Assembly: GCA_913044085.1 (NCBI GenBank)
Contig: CAJWNW010000034.1
Coordinates: 1-14,814 of the forward strand
Reading direction: 5' to 3'
Length of the DNA: 14,814 nucleotides
Source: an uncultured Flavobacteriaceae bacterium
GTDB lineage: Bacteria > Bacteroidota > Bacteroidia > Flavobacteriales > Flavobacteriaceae
Positions within the stretch are counted from its first letter, which is position 1. Every line of letters begins with the position of its first letter. Made by a program: the position numbers and the translations under genes. Under the pieces are notes generated by a model. That model saw nothing but the letters and a program-made list of their open reading frames with translations. It was not told the origin of the DNA and did no database searches. Shown one piece after another: positions 14,266-14,814 of this stretch.

Positions 14266-14589
14266 TTATTTTTTTCTATATTCTGACCATTTTTGCATTC
14301 TTTCTTTTCCAATAATGGCTTTCATTTTACCGTACAATTTATTGTATACCTTTTTCAACTTAGCCTTTTTAATTTGAGGTTCTGCCTCGTGGTTTTGACG
14401 AATTTCAGCGGCTTGCATAAACCGGTCTAGTTGTATTGTATATACTTCTTCTTTTTGCACTTCATCAAGAGAAAGAACCTTTGCTATTTCATTTGTAATT
14501 TTTTTTGCCATTTCTTCAGGAGTTTTCTGAGAAAACCCTACATAACAAAAACAAGATAGTATTGTTGTTAAAAATAATTTTTTAATCAT
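14266..14589 (-). CDS. Small exported helical protein, Spy/DUF4890-like in shape
   Basis: The 107-residue protein has a signal peptide (1-20, LTTILSCFCYVGFS, cleaved before Q21) and an 86-residue, highly charged helical mature part with many Lys and Glu. The stretch LSLDEVQKEEVYTIQLDRF (39-57) followed by KMKAIIGKERMQKW resembles the LTxxQ-type, Spy-like periplasmic chaperones and DUF4890 proteins, but the similarity is by general pattern only. It could be a small chaperone or adaptor for its neighbour. Its stop lies 12 bp before the start of the T9SS tandem-domain gene, so the two are almost certainly co-transcribed. The ATG at 14589 is the first of the frame and gives a canonical MIKKLFL signal start. 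The 62 bp before it are AT-rich, and I find no exact TAnnTTTG box there. Confidence 0.65.
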   Translation of the reverse strand: MIKKLFLTTILSCFCYVGFSQKTPEEMAKKITNEIAKVLSLDEVQKEEVYTIQLDRFMQAAEIRQNHEAEPQIKKAKLKKVYNKLYGKMKAIIGKERMQKWSEYRKK

Positions 14590-14651
14590 GGTGTTAATTT
14601 TTATTGTTAATTAATTGGATGTAAATTACGAAAATATTAGTGTTTATTTTG

Positions 14652-14814
14652 TTAATAAAATGAATTAATTTTTTCAATTGTGCCAGATTTCCATGTAAGC
14701 CCTGGTTTCCACTTAGGCGCTTTGACTTTCTGTAAATATGTATCAAGGGACTTTTCCATAAAAATACATTTTTGAGGATAGGTTAATGCAAGATTATTTT
14801 TCTCTTCAATATCG
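14652..14814 (-). CDS. 3' end of a further minus-strand gene, product unknown (partial)
   Basis: The minus-strand frame is open from the window edge to a TAA at 14654-14652, giving 53 residues that end in TWKSGTIEKINSFY. Composition and codons look coding (Lys, Trp, Tyr rich; LTYPQKCIFMEKSLDTYLQ). No family can be named from this fragment. The start lies outside the window. It reads in the same direction as the small exported protein but lies 62 bp before it, and may belong to the same run of genes. Confidence 0.6.
   Translation of the reverse strand, partial: DIEEKNNLALTYPQKCIFMEKSLDTYLQKVKAPKWKPGLTWKSGTIEKINSFY

Overview
The window comes from a marine-type member of the Flavobacteriaceae (phylum Bacteroidota). 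This is inferred from the AT-rich DNA, the exact TAnnTTTG-type promoter boxes, signal peptides that end in a run such as FAQ or FSQ, C-terminal type IX secretion (T9SS) sorting domains on two proteins, and flavobacterial families such as MbnP, YHYH, DUF6607 and DUF6686. Two sulfatases and a GH10 xylanase suggest a life on algal polysaccharides. I see no rRNA, tRNA, CRISPR array, insertion sequence or phage gene.

Layout. 77-724 (+) is a hemolysin III/TrhA-type membrane protein. It converges on 757-1752 (-), a secreted PHB-depolymerase/feruloyl-esterase-like hydrolase with its own promoter and an embedded palindrome. 1753-2162 is an intergenic stretch with a tiny reading frame (about 1968-2063) and a strong hairpin terminator that can work in both directions. 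2163-3065 (-) is a DUF6607 protein. It diverges from a DUF6686-like protein (3155-3511, +) and a DoxX-like protein (3539-4021, +). The divergent promoters share a 17-bp perfect palindrome made of two face-to-face -7 boxes.

4227-7318 (+) is a compact three-gene unit: an MbnP-type protein, a di-haem MauG/MbnH-type peroxidase overlapping it, and a YHYH-domain protein with a T9SS tail. MbnP and MbnH partners elsewhere make a tryptophan-derived kynurenine copper site, so this set is the best candidate for a copper-handling system at the cell surface.

7330-14589 (-) reads leftwards in two probable transcription units. The first (14589 to 13261) encodes a small secreted helical protein and a T9SS protein with two tandem copies of an undescribed domain of about 100 residues; a hairpin terminator follows. 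The second (13186 to 7330) encodes two S1 formylglycine sulfatases, a CotH-kinase lipoprotein and a GH10 xylanase, which looks like a module for a sulfated, xylose-containing glycan. No SusC/SusD pair is inside the window. The last 163 bases hold the 3' end of a further minus-strand gene.

Start codons are notable. The peroxidase starts with GTG, the second sulfatase must start with TTG (or ATT), and both the MbnP gene and the tiny frame have a signal-peptide-like segment with no ATG in front of it.
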